A stretch of DNA of 64,000 nucleotides from Jaltomata sinuosa. Its lineage: Eukaryota > Streptophyta > Magnoliopsida > Solanales > Solanaceae. Under the pieces are notes generated by a model that made no database searches, had not been told where the DNA came from, and was given only the letters and a program-made list of their open reading frames with translations. Position 1 is the stretch's first letter. Each line of letters opens with the position of its first letter. The stretch is taken from positions 1,113,358 to 1,177,357 of the forward strand of contig QJPP01000275.1 in the NCBI GenBank assembly GCA_003996215.1. The letters run 5' to 3'. Of the stretch, positions 33,491 through 43,804 are shown in pieces. The translations under genes and the position numbers were made by a program.

Positions 33491-35140
33491 GTTTACTTTA
33501 TTGTGTTGTTGCATCTTTATTTAATGGTTCCTTGAGTGGACCGGGTTGTGAATTTGAATTGCGCTTGCCTATTTTGGTCCTTGAGAGGCCGGGTTGTCAC
33601 ATTGCTTTACGAGTTGGTCTTGATGTAGATCAGGTTGTTTGTTTGACACTTAGGTGTTGTCTAAAGGGGATCCAGGGTGGGTTCGGGATATGTAGTAGAA
33701 TATGACTGTTTGTGTTGTGGATTATGGATCATAACTGTGAAGTGTTTTACATGTGGGACAAGTTAGGTAGAGACTTGTAGTCTAGGAATACTTGTTGACT
33801 TGCCTATGTGTTTCTTGTACTCTTACTTGATTTCTGTACTTTTCCATAAATTGTTTTACTTGGAACTGGCTGATGATCCTACCAGTACATGGTGTTTGTG
33901 TACTGATACTGCACTTGCTTATCTTTTTGTGAGTACAGGAAATCTTCCGGCGGTTGACGCACGACCTCACTTGTAGGCCAAACACTTTAAGATATCAAGG
34001 GTGAGCTGTTCGATCGAGCTGCCTTGGTTTCTTTCTTATTGGTTGTAGTCCACTTATTTCGGGCTTAGACTATTTCATTTATTTTGGAGTTGCATCCCGT
34101 ACTCTAGTTCGATAGATATTTTCGGTACGATGACTTTTAGATTCTAGGGAGGGATTTTCGCAGTTTATTTTATTTATTTATAAAGTTGGTTTTATTCAAG
34201 ATTGAATGCTAGTTTACCTTCTGCACTGGTTTTACGCTGTTAGGATAGGCTAAGAGTTGGACTCTAATGGTTCGCTCATCCGGCGGTTGGGTGGGTGTCA
34301 CTCACGACGGTCGGGGTCGTGACAGTGTTTGTGCAGTCTTCCGATGAAAGTAATTTGGACTTTTCTTCAACAAGATGATATAGCACAAAGCCAACCCCAA
34401 GGTGAAACATCTCTATCTCGTTTATCTTTACCTGAGTGAATTGTATTTTGTCTCCTGTGCTTTGTTCTTGATGAGAAGCTTCCCATATTTATAATTTCTA
34501 GATATCAAAGTTCTTAATCATTTGGTTCTTTTCATTCTTCTTTTTTAGTGGCTTTCTTATACCTTCGATCCTCTTTAATATTTGGTATTTTTGTTTTTCC
34601 TTTTTAGGTGGATAATAGTGGTGTACCTCTAGCTCAAGAATTAGGATTATCTTGAGTTGAAAGAAACATTTACAAATGTAACATTCGATCACCTCAGAGT
34701 AATGATGCTTGGAAACATTTGAGGGACAAGTCCTCGTTTGCAACCGGTCAAGCTTCTCTTGGCAAAGCCTCTGATTTTTCTGAGAATCAGAGTTAAAGCA
34801 TCGACCTATGAAGATCATTGAAGAATGAAATCACTAATTGAGCAGTCAAAATTTCAATGGGCATTGAGCACCAAAATTTCAATGGGTAAAGTAGGAATCT
34901 ACAAGCAATCTAAATAAGCATATTTCAAAAAATAAATAATCTTTTGTTTAGTTGTTCAATTTTGAAAGTCAGACGATACTTCATCATTTTTTACGTGCAA
35001 CAATCAAGCTCGATGGAATTAATAGACTCGCCATTCGTATAAGTCTTTGTGCTTGCATTTTTGTTAATTAAAACTATTATATTTTAACACTATATACTCC
35101 CTCCATCTCAATAAAAAGTTTAAACTAATTAAAGTGGGAT

Positions 35141-35170
35141 ACACGTGCAGAACACGTGTCCAGATACTAG
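35141..35170 (+). other. Helitron 3' terminus (hairpin + CTAG)
   Basis: Stem ACACGTG, loop CAGAA, stem CACGTGT, seven bases, then CTAG at 35167-35170 followed by T. This is the Helitron 3' end signature. The element extends leftward. The homologous end at 43777-43804 has a different loop (AAA). Confidence 0.8.
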
Positions 35171-36200
35171 TAGTATAAAAATATATAATTTATTAATGTG
35201 GTGCTTTAGAATATTCTAATACATTATTTACGAATTATAATTTTCTCATTTAATAATATTTTAAAAATTAGGGAGGCTTTGATACTTTTCACAAATTGTG
35301 AAATTTTCATGTTTATCAGAAAAATTACATCTTTTGAAATTCAAATTGGAGTCCAAATGCAATTAAATATAGCTTCCAATTACTATTAGTGACAATTGAA
35401 AGTTCACACAATATAAAACTTAGTACTCTTTCCTTCTCATTGCCTCAAGTTGAATCCAGTATAGTGTGAAAGAGACAGAATCCAAAATGGATTACAGAGT
35501 TTAAACTCAGATTACATTGATTCAACTCTTCACACTGTACATAAAAATTATATATATAGGCTAGACGTTACATTCTAGGCATCAAATTTCTCTCTGCCCT
35601 CTACTCGACAACATAATTCTCATGCTCAATGACAATTAGAGCAAATTATAAAAATTCACCTCCATCTTTCATTTAATACTCAGCTCAGTCTTGTAAATTT
35701 TCTTCCCAAATCCTAGCATAAGGTGTATGATCTAATGAATCCATTGCCGACTTCACCATGATTGATTAGGTGAAAGAGTTCTGCAAAGTTCTTTTTTCTT
35801 CTTCCATGAATTGAATTTTTGTGGATTTTTTTTTGATAAAGTTCTGATTTTTTTGTTCTATTGAATTCTATCTTATAGATCTTTCACTTTTAATGTTCCA
35901 TAAAAAGATTTATAGTCTATGAAGCTTTTTTTGATCCTTTTTGTGTTTTTACAAAGAAATCCCACTGTCTTACAAATAGAATGGGGATTGTCCCATTCTT
36001 AGTAGGTACATGAAATTATTTTCCCTGCTTCTGCAAATCTCTTTTGCTTTAATAAATTACATCCACTCTCTATAGAGTTAGGTAAAAAATTAATCAAAAA
36101 AAATTGAATTTTATCTTATTTTTTGGAGTTCTTGAAGTCTTGATTTCTAACACTGTATCTTTGTTTTATGAGTTGGAAACAAGACTCTACATTTAATTTA

Positions 36201-36230
36201 CTAGTTCATGGGCACGTGCATTATACGGGT
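36201..36230 (-). other. Decayed Helitron 3' terminus
   Basis: CTAG at 36201-36204 with T next on the minus strand, then a degenerate GC-richer stem (GCACGTGCATTATACGGG). The copy at 48524 preserves a better hairpin. Confidence 0.6.
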
Positions 36231-36833
36231 TTTCCATGCTAATCAGTAAAAATAATTTAAGATTTTATAATTAATAGTGTGCTATAAATTACACAAAATT
36301 TGAAGTAAAATATGTTAGCACAAAGTGATGAAGCATAATTTTCTTATCATGATAATTTCTTCATTGTGAAATATTTTTACGCTTTAACATTAGCACTGCA
36401 TGAACAATATAAGTTTTAAAGAGTTTCTTGATAACTACTATTTTCGAGACTCAGATAAGATTTTGTGCTTTAAAAAAAATAAAATATTCCAATGTATATC
36501 GAGAAGCCATGGCGTTCCCTGCTCAAATTCTCAAAAATACCAACTTGCTGAAATCAACATTGAATTGAGATGAACCTTTTAATATAACAACACTCAGTGC
36601 CTATTTAATCAAATGCTCATAATATTCAGTGTTATATAATTTATTTAAACAGAAAAAAGATAGTTATTGAAAAAATGATTTGGACTCACACATTAATGAT
36701 GCTACTATTTTTAATTTTCTCGATCCCTTTTAGGACCTAAAAAATTTCTTGATTTCTTTAACTGTGAGTATTTGCTTATAATAGAGATAATTTCTAACAT
36801 AAAAATTTAAATTTGTGTTTGCTTATAGATAAA

Positions 36834-37215
36834 CTAGTTTTTCGACACGTGCATTGCACGTGTATGCCAAGCCATATCATATCAATATTTTTAAAATAAA
36901 ATTTTGAGTGAATAATTATATGCAGAAGAATAAAAATACAAGTTTTCATGAATGATAAATGTGATTTATCGTATGGTGACTTGTTTTTTAATACCAAGAT
37001 AATTACGTATTATCTGAACCTAATACATGTGATTTTTTTATACTTTTTGAATTTTATAAGGTGCAAACATGTAATGAAACACATTTCACCTAGCTAATAA
37101 TTTTTTATAGACGATATTCATGGTAAATTGAGAAGGTGTTAAATGAGTTTGTTAAATTTATTACTTTGTTACATTGACAAAGTGATAATTGAAATTTGTT
37201 CTTTATGATACATGA
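36834..37215 (-). mobile_element. 3' end portion of a minus-strand Helitron
   Basis: CTAG at 36834-36837 and a perfect 8-bp stem with 3-base loop, ACACGTGCATTGCACGTGT, at 36845-36863. About 380 bp match 57807-58200, then the copies diverge, so only the terminal part is defined. No Rep or helicase coding sequence is present, so it is non-autonomous. Confidence 0.75.
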
Positions 37216-37559
37216 AACTTACCCTGAATATGGTGTAAACAATTCAGAATAGTCATAAGTAGAGGGATAAAAAATGCACACATCAAGTGATTGAAGATTA
37301 AATATACTAATTTTTTTATAGCAAGGAGTAAAATTAAAATTTATTAATAAATAAGAAATGAAATTAAAAAAGAAAAAAGACAAGCCATGAAACAAAAATG
37401 TTACTACTGTGGGTGTGTTTGGTATGAAAGAAAATATTTTCCTCAATAGAGACGCCTTTTTGAATCCAAAAGAACTGTCCAACAAACGCCAATTTCTTCT
37501 GTAAACGAATCATTCTGCAAAATTACAAAAAAGATAAATTTTCATTTTTATGCTTTCTA
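37216..37559. other. AT-rich stretch with no recognisable gene
   Basis: Contains a GGGTGTGTTTGGTATGAAAG word (around 37411) that resembles one end of a short inverted-repeat DNA transposon; no partner end was seen. Confidence 0.5.
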
Positions 37560-38110
37560 GATTTTTTTTTTTTTTGTATTGTTTCAGTGAGTTTAGTGAT
37601 GGTTTTTTCTCTAAATTTTGTTTAAATTTTTGATAAATCATAAATTTTTCATTCGTGTGCTTTCTAGATTCTTCTCTTCTTCTTTTTTTTTTTGTGTTTT
37701 TTTAAATAATTTTAGTGATAATTTTTTCTCTAAACTTCGTTCAGATTTTCATTAGAACCATAAAATTTTCATTCCTGTGCTCTCTAGATTCTTCTCTTCT
37801 GCTTTTTTTTTTTGTGTTGTTTCAGTGATTTTAGCGATGATTTTTCCTGTAAACTTTGTTCAAGTTTTTGGTAAATCATAGAGTATTCATTCGTGTGCTT
37901 TTTAGATTCTCTCTTCTCCTTTTTGTGTTCTTTCAGTGATTTTAGTGATGGTTTTTTCTCCAAATTTTGTTCAACTTTTTGATAAATTATGGAGTTTTCA
38001 TTCCTATGCTTTCTAAATTCTCCTCTTTTTTTTATGTGTGTGTTGTTTCAGTGATTTTAGTGATGGTTTTTTCTCTAAACTTCGTTTAAATTTTTGGTAA
38101 ATCGTAAGTT
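37560..38110. repeat. Tandem array, ~115-bp units
   Basis: Five units, each with TTTCAGTGATTTTAGTGATG, then TTTTTTCTCTAAA, a TTTTGGTAAATCATA-like word and a pyrimidine-rich TTCTCTTCT tract. Unit starts near 37581, 37701, 37819, 37929 and 38044. A single further unit lies at 57244-57315. Confidence 0.85.
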
Positions 38111-39021
38111 ATTCACAATAAAGTTATTTAGCAGGGGTAAATTCAACTTTTGTTTCCTCCTTTGCTTTAAGACTTTTCAATTATTAGGATGGATATTTAG
38201 ACGAGATGAAGAAGTTGAGGGCAGATTTAGTTTCACTCTTTAGTTACAATTTTTATTCATGAATTTATTGAGGGTACATATCAACGTCAATAGGTTTTGT
38301 TAGTTGTTCATACAAGTTGAAAGAATACTTTGATTTTTAGCATCTACAATATTATTAGTACATATATGATTAAATGCTTTGACAGAAAGAGGAGCTCAGC
38401 AAAAAAAGAAGTAGAGGAATATAACAGAGTTCAGAGGAACTGAGAATGTAGAGTGCTATCTTAAACTGTGTTTTTTTAATTAAATATTTTATCCTTGATA
38501 TATTTAAATTTTAGAGATTACATTATTTTAATTATTATCCAAAGACATTCATTTCTTAAGCATAAGTCAAATCTAGCTAAATGTGTATAAGTCAAAGAAG
38601 AAACTTCATAGGACAAGTATCATGCTCTCTAATGGGTATCAAATTCTACTCTTTTAACTGTGTACCCTTCAAAATGAATTGTTGTTTGTTAGAACTTAGA
38701 AGCTAAGTTTCTTTCAGTGTATTCTCTTTTATTAATTATATTTAAGTGCCAACCACTTTAATATTTTGGGATTCCTTTTCATAACACGTGTCCTTTAGTT
38801 TCATTCTGAAATTTTCTCCATTCCTATGCTTATGCTTCAACTCCTCCATCACTCTCAACCTTTTTGCTTGAGCTCTCAATTCTCTCTCACCTCTCTTTCA
38901 TTCTATGCCAACCTTTAGGTTCTGACCAAGTCAAACCAACGAGGGCGATATTGAATGTGATCGAAGTACATGTAGATATTGATTGACAAAGTCATTATAT
39001 AAGTCAATTGGATCGGAAATG
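38111..39021. other. Unassigned AT-rich sequence
   Basis: No gene, terminal repeat or tandem array seen. It includes a pyrimidine-rich stretch (38810-38910) resembling a plant 5' UTR, but no convincing start codon context follows. Confidence 0.4.
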
Positions 39022-39106
39022 AATCAGATTCTGTAAACAACATAGAGGAAGAATGAAGGGAATATCTTATCGAGGTAATCATATTTCTTTCGGTAAATAT
39101 GCTCTT
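39022..39106 (+). pseudogene. rpl16: Plastid-derived fragment of rpl16 (NUPT)
   Basis: One frame encodes KQHRGR followed by MKGISYRGNHISFGKYAL, which is the beginning of exon 2 of plastid ribosomal protein L16, and not the mitochondrial version. Homology starts near 39022 and breaks off at 39106, where plastid rpl16 would continue with QALEPAW. The upstream bases show C-to-T changes against the plastid form as I remember it. The full protein is about 135 residues, so this is a small non-functional scrap of plastid DNA, or of a nuclear copy, within the Helitron region. Confidence 0.88.
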
Positions 39107-40267
39107 CTCTCTCTCGTAGATGGTCTGGGAGAATCCATCTGTGTCTGAGTATGAAAGAAAGGGTCACGAGCACAAATATCTGCCAAAGGTAAGTCCAGAT
39201 CTAAAGAAAAATAAAGAAATTAAAGGTTATTGACATCTTTACGAAGGGGGTTGAAAATTCAAGAGATTCAAGTGTAAGAACGACTGAAGAGGAGCCAAAA
39301 ATTACAGCAGAAGATGAGCAAAAAACTCAGCAAAGGCGAGGTAAAATTCATATTCACAAGAAAGATAACTAATTTTGCTTCTGCTGGTTTAAGTTATATG
39401 ATTTTATTAATTTTTATTAATTTTGTTATTGTTTAGAATATAATTTGGTTTAATCAACAACAAAGCTTTACTTAAAACTTTCGTGCTTTTTAGTTGATGC
39501 TTTTTCAAAGGAAGATATAGCATTGTTACACTGCGTGTTGTAAATTGTATGATTGTACTGACATCTTCTTAGTTGTATTCTAAGATCATCAATACATTTT
39601 GATTGGTTGGCTCTCTATTGGATAGTACTTTGAAGGAGATCTGCGCCAAAATCTAAATGTGGATGATTCGAGGGTGTGCCACATAATAATGTAGACAATC
39701 CAAATGATGTTCAAGGATGTAGGCAGATCTTTTCTTGAACTTTTGTATCATCTGTATTTTGATGGGCTGTATTAGAACAATTCAGCTAGATCTCCTCGTC
39801 AAAATGGAAGTTCTTTTTCTGTCGAAGACCTGACTGTGAGTTTCCAAAATATTCCTTCTCAACATCAACATGAGCAAGCTATTGCAAACATGAGACAATA
39901 GAACATATTCCTTTTTTGAAACTTTTACTTGTTGATGTTTTAGTTCCAATGCCAACTTGTTCCATACCAGAATAAAAAAAGGACTAGCTCTTTCATTTTG
40001 TGTTATTATGGTAATATTATCCACAAATATTAATGTAAAATTTAAACGGGTGCAAAAATATATCAGCACTTGTCAAGTTTCTTTTAAAATCATAGTAAAG
40101 AAAGTGCAAGCATTATATATCTTTTGTTAAAAGAAGAATTAAATTTTTTTCTTGATATGGTAATAATTTTATTATTATAAAGGAGAAGAAAACAACATAA
40201 ACTCATTGAGTCCTAGTCTTCATAATTTTATTCCTGATGGTGATATTCATGTTGAAGAAACTACTAT
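39107..40267 (+). other. Exon-like fragments of unidentified origin
   Basis: Four protein-like open stretches are separated by AT-rich intron-like DNA. One, after a TCTCTCGTAG acceptor-like site at 39119, reads VWENPSVSEYERKGHEHKYL and ends at a CAAAG/GTAAGT donor. Another (39220-39345) reads DIFTKGVENSRDSSVRTTEE and ends at GAG/GTAAAA. A third (39786-39901) reads RQNGSSFSVEDLTVSFQNIP, and a fourth (40180-40266) SLSPSLHNFIPDGDIHVEET. I do not recognise the protein. Together they look like exons of one host gene captured in a Helitron, now broken by stops. Confidence 0.35.
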
Positions 40268-40530
40268 TGTTGAAATTTGATTTAGTTACTGCAGTAACTT
40301 TTAGTCAAATAAGTTGTTTAGATTTAAGATGAATTTGAATTTTAAATTAGGTTATTTTAGTTGTTGAGATTATTTAGCTTTTTCAAATTTTGAATTTCGT
40401 AAATTTTTATTGTAAGTCGGCTATTTAAAGCCCTCCTACACTTAAGAAAAATATTGAAAGTCATTTCAATCCATTGAGAGCAACTCTAACCTCCTTTTTG
40501 CTGCCACATCTTTTTTTTTTAAAAATAACA
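40268..40530 (+). repeat. 5' LTR of the copia element
   Basis: 263 bp, TG...CA type; closely matches 41107-41369 with about a dozen differences, suggesting an old insertion. Confidence 0.88.
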
Positions 40531-40594
40531 GTGATATCACGAGCTTTATTGATCTTACGGGATCTGTGAGTTCTTCTAAAGAACTATCAAATCA

Positions 40595-40715
40595 TTTTTA
40601 ATCCGTTGGGACTACCTTTTTAATCTGTAAGGGCTACCTTTTTAGTCCGTAAGGGCTATCATTTAACCCGTCAAGGCTACAAGTTTTAACCCGTAAGGGA
40701 TATTTTTAACCACAT
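40595..40715 (+). repeat. Short tandem repeat in the copia leader
   Basis: Five units of about 22 bp of the form TTTTTAACCCGTAAGGGCTA. CCGTAAGGG contains a small CC(..)GG-type symmetry. Confidence 0.75.
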
Positions 40716-40739
40716 TATTTTTAACTCACTTTTCAACCA

Positions 40740-41061
40740 TGGCAAACATCAGTCTCTTTTTGAATGCCCCAAAAAATTTCACTGATGAAAACTATCAGAT
40801 TTGATCAACGAAAATGAAATCATATTTTTAAAACTAAGATTTGTGTGAAGTTTTGATGGAAGAGAAATTCTTATATCAATATATTGCAAATCCTATAATT
40901 GTCCAAATGAAAGCACTTTCAAACAAGACAAGATCATTGATGGTCTTTTTTAAGCAAAAGACCAAAAGAAAAAAGAAAGAAGAGAAAGATCAATGCCAAA
41001 AAACTGTGCAAGTTCAAGAACAATCCAAAGAATTCAGCACCAACAATCAAAGCAGGAATTA
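40740..41061 (+). pseudogene. gag: copia gag remnant
   Basis: The ATG at 40740 starts MANISLFLNAPKNFTDENYQ, then a stop where the conserved Trp of the NYxxW motif would be. After further stops (KMKSYF, DLCEVLMEEK) it matches the N-terminal UBN2/copia-type gag pattern. The rest is a Lys/Gln-rich tail ending at 41061 after a large deletion. The nucleocapsid, protease, integrase and RT are absent, so the element could move only in trans. Confidence 0.75.
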
Positions 41062-41106
41062 AGGAGGAGCATCGTTTAAATTGCAGTAACTAAAGCAAAG
41101 GAGGAG

Positions 41107-41369
41107 TGTTGAAATTTGATTTAGTTACTGCAGTAACTTTTAGCCAAATAAGTTGTTTAAATTTAAGATGAATTTGAATTTTAAATTAGATTGTTTTAGT
41201 TGTTGAGATTATTTAGCTTTTTTGAATTTTGAATTATGCAAATTTTTATTGTAAGTTGGCTATTTAAAATTCTTCTATGCTTAAGAAAAATATTGAAAGT
41301 CATTTCAATTCATTGAGAGTCATTTTAACCCTTTTTTTGCTGCTCCATCTTTTAAAAAAAAAATCAACA
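41107..41369 (+). repeat. 3' LTR of the copia element
   Basis: Same length as the 5' LTR. The preceding polypurine tract GCAAAGGAGGAG abuts its TGTTG start. Confidence 0.88.
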
Positions 41370-42306
41370 GCTACGCCTGGATAAACTACATAGAATGTCA
41401 CCAACAATATGAGGATGGGTATTTCTTCTAGATCATCACAGTATAATATAGAAATGCTCATGAAGCGCCCTTCGAAGTAAGTTATCTGTTGTTCAACTTG
41501 AATCTGAAATATGATTGTCATGCAACACGAATAGACCTTGAATGTTGTTTTACCCTTCTAAGCATTTCGTGTTTGTGCAGTCTTCCGATGAAAGTAATTT
41601 GGACTTCTCTTCAACAAGATGATATAGCACAAAGCCAACCCCAAGGTGAAACATCTCTATCTCGTTTATCTTAATTACCTGAGTGAATTATATTTTGTCT
41701 CCTATGCTTTATTCTTGATGAGAAGCTTCCCATATTTACAATTTCTGGATACCAAGGTTCTTAATCATTTGGTTCTTTTCATTCTTCTTGTTTAGTGGCT
41801 TTCTTATACCTTCGATTCGCTTTAATATGTGGTATTTTTGCTTTTCTTTCTTAGGTGGATAAGAGTGGTGTACCTCTAGCTCAGGAATTAGGATTATCTT
41901 GATTTGAAAGAAACATTTACAGATATAACATTCGATCACCTCAGAGTAATTATACTTGGAAACATTCGAGGGACAAGTCCTCGTCTGCAACCGGTCAAGC
42001 TTCTCTTGGCGAAGTCTCTGATTTTTTTGAGAATCAGAGTTGAAGCATCGACCTATGAAGATCATTGAAGAATGAAATCACTAATTGAGCAGTCAAAATT
42101 TCAATGGTCATTGAGCACCAAAGGCAAAACTTAGCTTCAAATTAACTAGTACGATATGATTATAATCCTCTTTGATCTTCATGCAGCTTTAGTCAAATCA
42201 TATCCTTGGCTAAATTATTTTCAAACTTGAAGAGAATAGATAGAGAAAGGAATGTTAAGAATATGGGCTCTTCTCGAAGGAGATGCCGCCAATTCTCCTT
42301 TCTTAG

Positions 42307-42468
42307 GTCTCAAATGTGATTGATCCAGCAGAGTGGATAAAGAATTACCTAGACTTTGTATTTCTGCTTAGTCTCGCCTGCTATCGTAAGAATCCTAAAG
42401 ACCAGGTGACTGGACATATTGCTTCTTTGCGAGTTCCCTTGAGTGGGTATAAAACTTCCTTATTCTAG
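42307..42468 (+). other. Exon-like open frame, unidentified
   Basis: After a pyrimidine-rich acceptor-like AATTCTCCTTTCTTAG, an open stretch reads VIDPAEWIKNYLDFVFLLSL and then ACYRKNPKDQVTGHIASLRV, ending at a TAG at 42466. I do not recognise it. It lies in the part missing from copy 1 and is another candidate captured fragment. Confidence 0.3.
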
Positions 42469-43776
42469 GTTATTTGGTACTTCTTTTGTGGACTCCTAGG
42501 AATTCCGTATAGATAAAAAGATAGTCTTCAAGTTGAACTAGCTCTAGGGTTGCTGAAAACCTATTTGCCTTCGACGGAGTATATGTTTTTGAAGTGGGCA
42601 AAACCTCTGCCTTAAGGAAAAGTGCTATGTTTTGCCTTACCAATATTTTAACTATTCTGTTAATTTTCTTATATTATGGTCATTAATGTGTGTTCTTTCA
42701 TCAGACAAAGGATGAGTCACTAAATAATTGTGTTTCTTGTAATTAGTCAATCATCAAGAGATAGTAAAAATCATTTCGTGCAGGAAATTAAAGGAATCAA
42801 AAAATTATTATATGTGAATTTCATGGGTGAACTTCTATCTATCAATTTTCATCTTCTTCTTTATTTTTGCAGATAAAACAATAATTTGAGAGGATGAAAA
42901 ATATCTAAAGTCGTTGGAGTCTAGAATTCAATTAGCCATCTGAATCAACTTCACTAGCGCATCTTCGAGTTAGGTCTTAAGAAAATTCAATAATTTTGTT
43001 TTGAATGCACAATCTGTGTATATCATTGTATATAAAAGTTTAGACACATATATTATCATTTTAGCATGTAATATTTTAGTTTTAGCGTTCAAATATTCTT
43101 GTTGTATTTTTAGTAATTATTTCTACTTCTTGTTAAGAGAAAATTGATATGCCAACATGAAAGAAATGGAGAGAGCTTAGCTAGAAAAATTTTGTGTATA
43201 TGTAATGTTCGAGCAACAGTAGAGGTGAGGTCCATGCTACAAAGGCTTTATTTTTAGATAACAGGTTATATTGTAGGTTTTTTTAAGTATTTTTTGTCCC
43301 TTTGAGATCAGGCAGCTGGGGTGTAGCTGGATTTTGTTTTGTACAAAACTACTTTAGTGATTCATGAAAACTTTTAATTATCAAAAAAAAAAAATTGATG
43401 TCTTTTATTTTCTTTATAATGAGAAGGTATCTATTATTTCTTGAAGGTTTAATTTTATGATTTATAATTACCGATAATCCTATTGTAAGAAAGGTGAAAT
43501 CTTTTAGCAAAAAATTAAGGTAAAGTAGGAATCCACAAGCAATCTACATAAGCATATTTCAAAAAATAAATAATCTTTTGTTTAGTTGTTCAATTTTGCA
43601 AGTCAGACGATACTTCATCATTTTTTACGTGCAACAATCAAGTTCAATGGAATTAATAGACTCGCCATTAGTATAAGTCTTTGAGCCTGCATTTTTGTTA
43701 ATTAAAATCATTATATTTTAACACTATATACTCCCTCCATCTCAATAAAAAGTTTAAACTAATTAAAGTGGGATAT

Positions 43777-43804
43777 ACGTGCAAAGCACGTGTCCAGATA
43801 TTAG
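43777..43804 (+). other. Helitron 3' terminus, copy 2
   Basis: ACGTGC-AAA-GCACGT stem-loop, ten bases, then TTAG (CTAG in copy 1) at 43801-43804. Confidence 0.7.

Larger units (their letters stand above)
1..34324 (+). mobile_element. Outer Ty3/gypsy LTR retrotransposon, degenerate and split by nested insertions
   Basis: The order LTR tail, PBS, gag, protease, RT, RNase H, integrase, chromodomain-like tail and 3' LTR is that of a chromovirus-type Ty3/gypsy element. The left LTR tail (1-93) is near-identical to the end of the right LTR (34232-34324), which proves one element spans the window. Bases 4878-31690 (nested insertion plus one target-site copy) do not belong to it. The 5' LTR start lies left of the window, so the target duplication cannot be checked. 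Many in-frame stops and at least two frameshifts show it is dead. Confidence 0.93.
32108..34324 (+). repeat. 3' LTR of the outer gypsy element (2217 bp)
   Basis: It begins TGTAATGACC and ends GTCGTGACA; its last 93 bases match 1-93. The first ~300 bp resemble the reverse complement of 31400-31685, so the nested LARD-like element belongs to the same LTR lineage. It contains a CCGCTATAGCGG palindrome block (32455-32570) and the GTACC/GGTAC minisatellite (33297-33490). No coding sequence of its own. Confidence 0.93.
34325..36840 (+). mobile_element. Helitron-derived segment, copy 1
   Basis: Begins at the edge of the outer gypsy LTR and matches 41568-49160 in the same order and orientation. It contains a plus-strand Helitron 3' end (35141-35170) and two minus-strand ends (36201 and 36834). 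It lacks 1.4 kb (scar at 34873-34887) and the 3.7-kb Helitron found in copy 2. No protein-coding gene is recognisable. Confidence 0.8.
40268..41369 (+). mobile_element. Internally deleted Ty1/copia element (1102 bp)
   Basis: Two 263-bp LTRs start TGTTGAAATTTG and end ACA (40268-40530, 41107-41369). A PBS-like TGATATCACGAGC follows the 5' LTR and a purine tract GCAAAGGAGGAG precedes the 3' LTR. The 576-bp interior has only a broken gag start and tail. Flanks ACTAT (left) and GCTAC (right) may be a target duplication changed by two transitions. Confidence 0.88.

Noticed and set aside
37411..37445. GGGTGTGTTTGGTATGAAAG as the end of an inverted-repeat MITE
   Set aside because: No complementary end or target duplication was found nearby, so at most a fragment.
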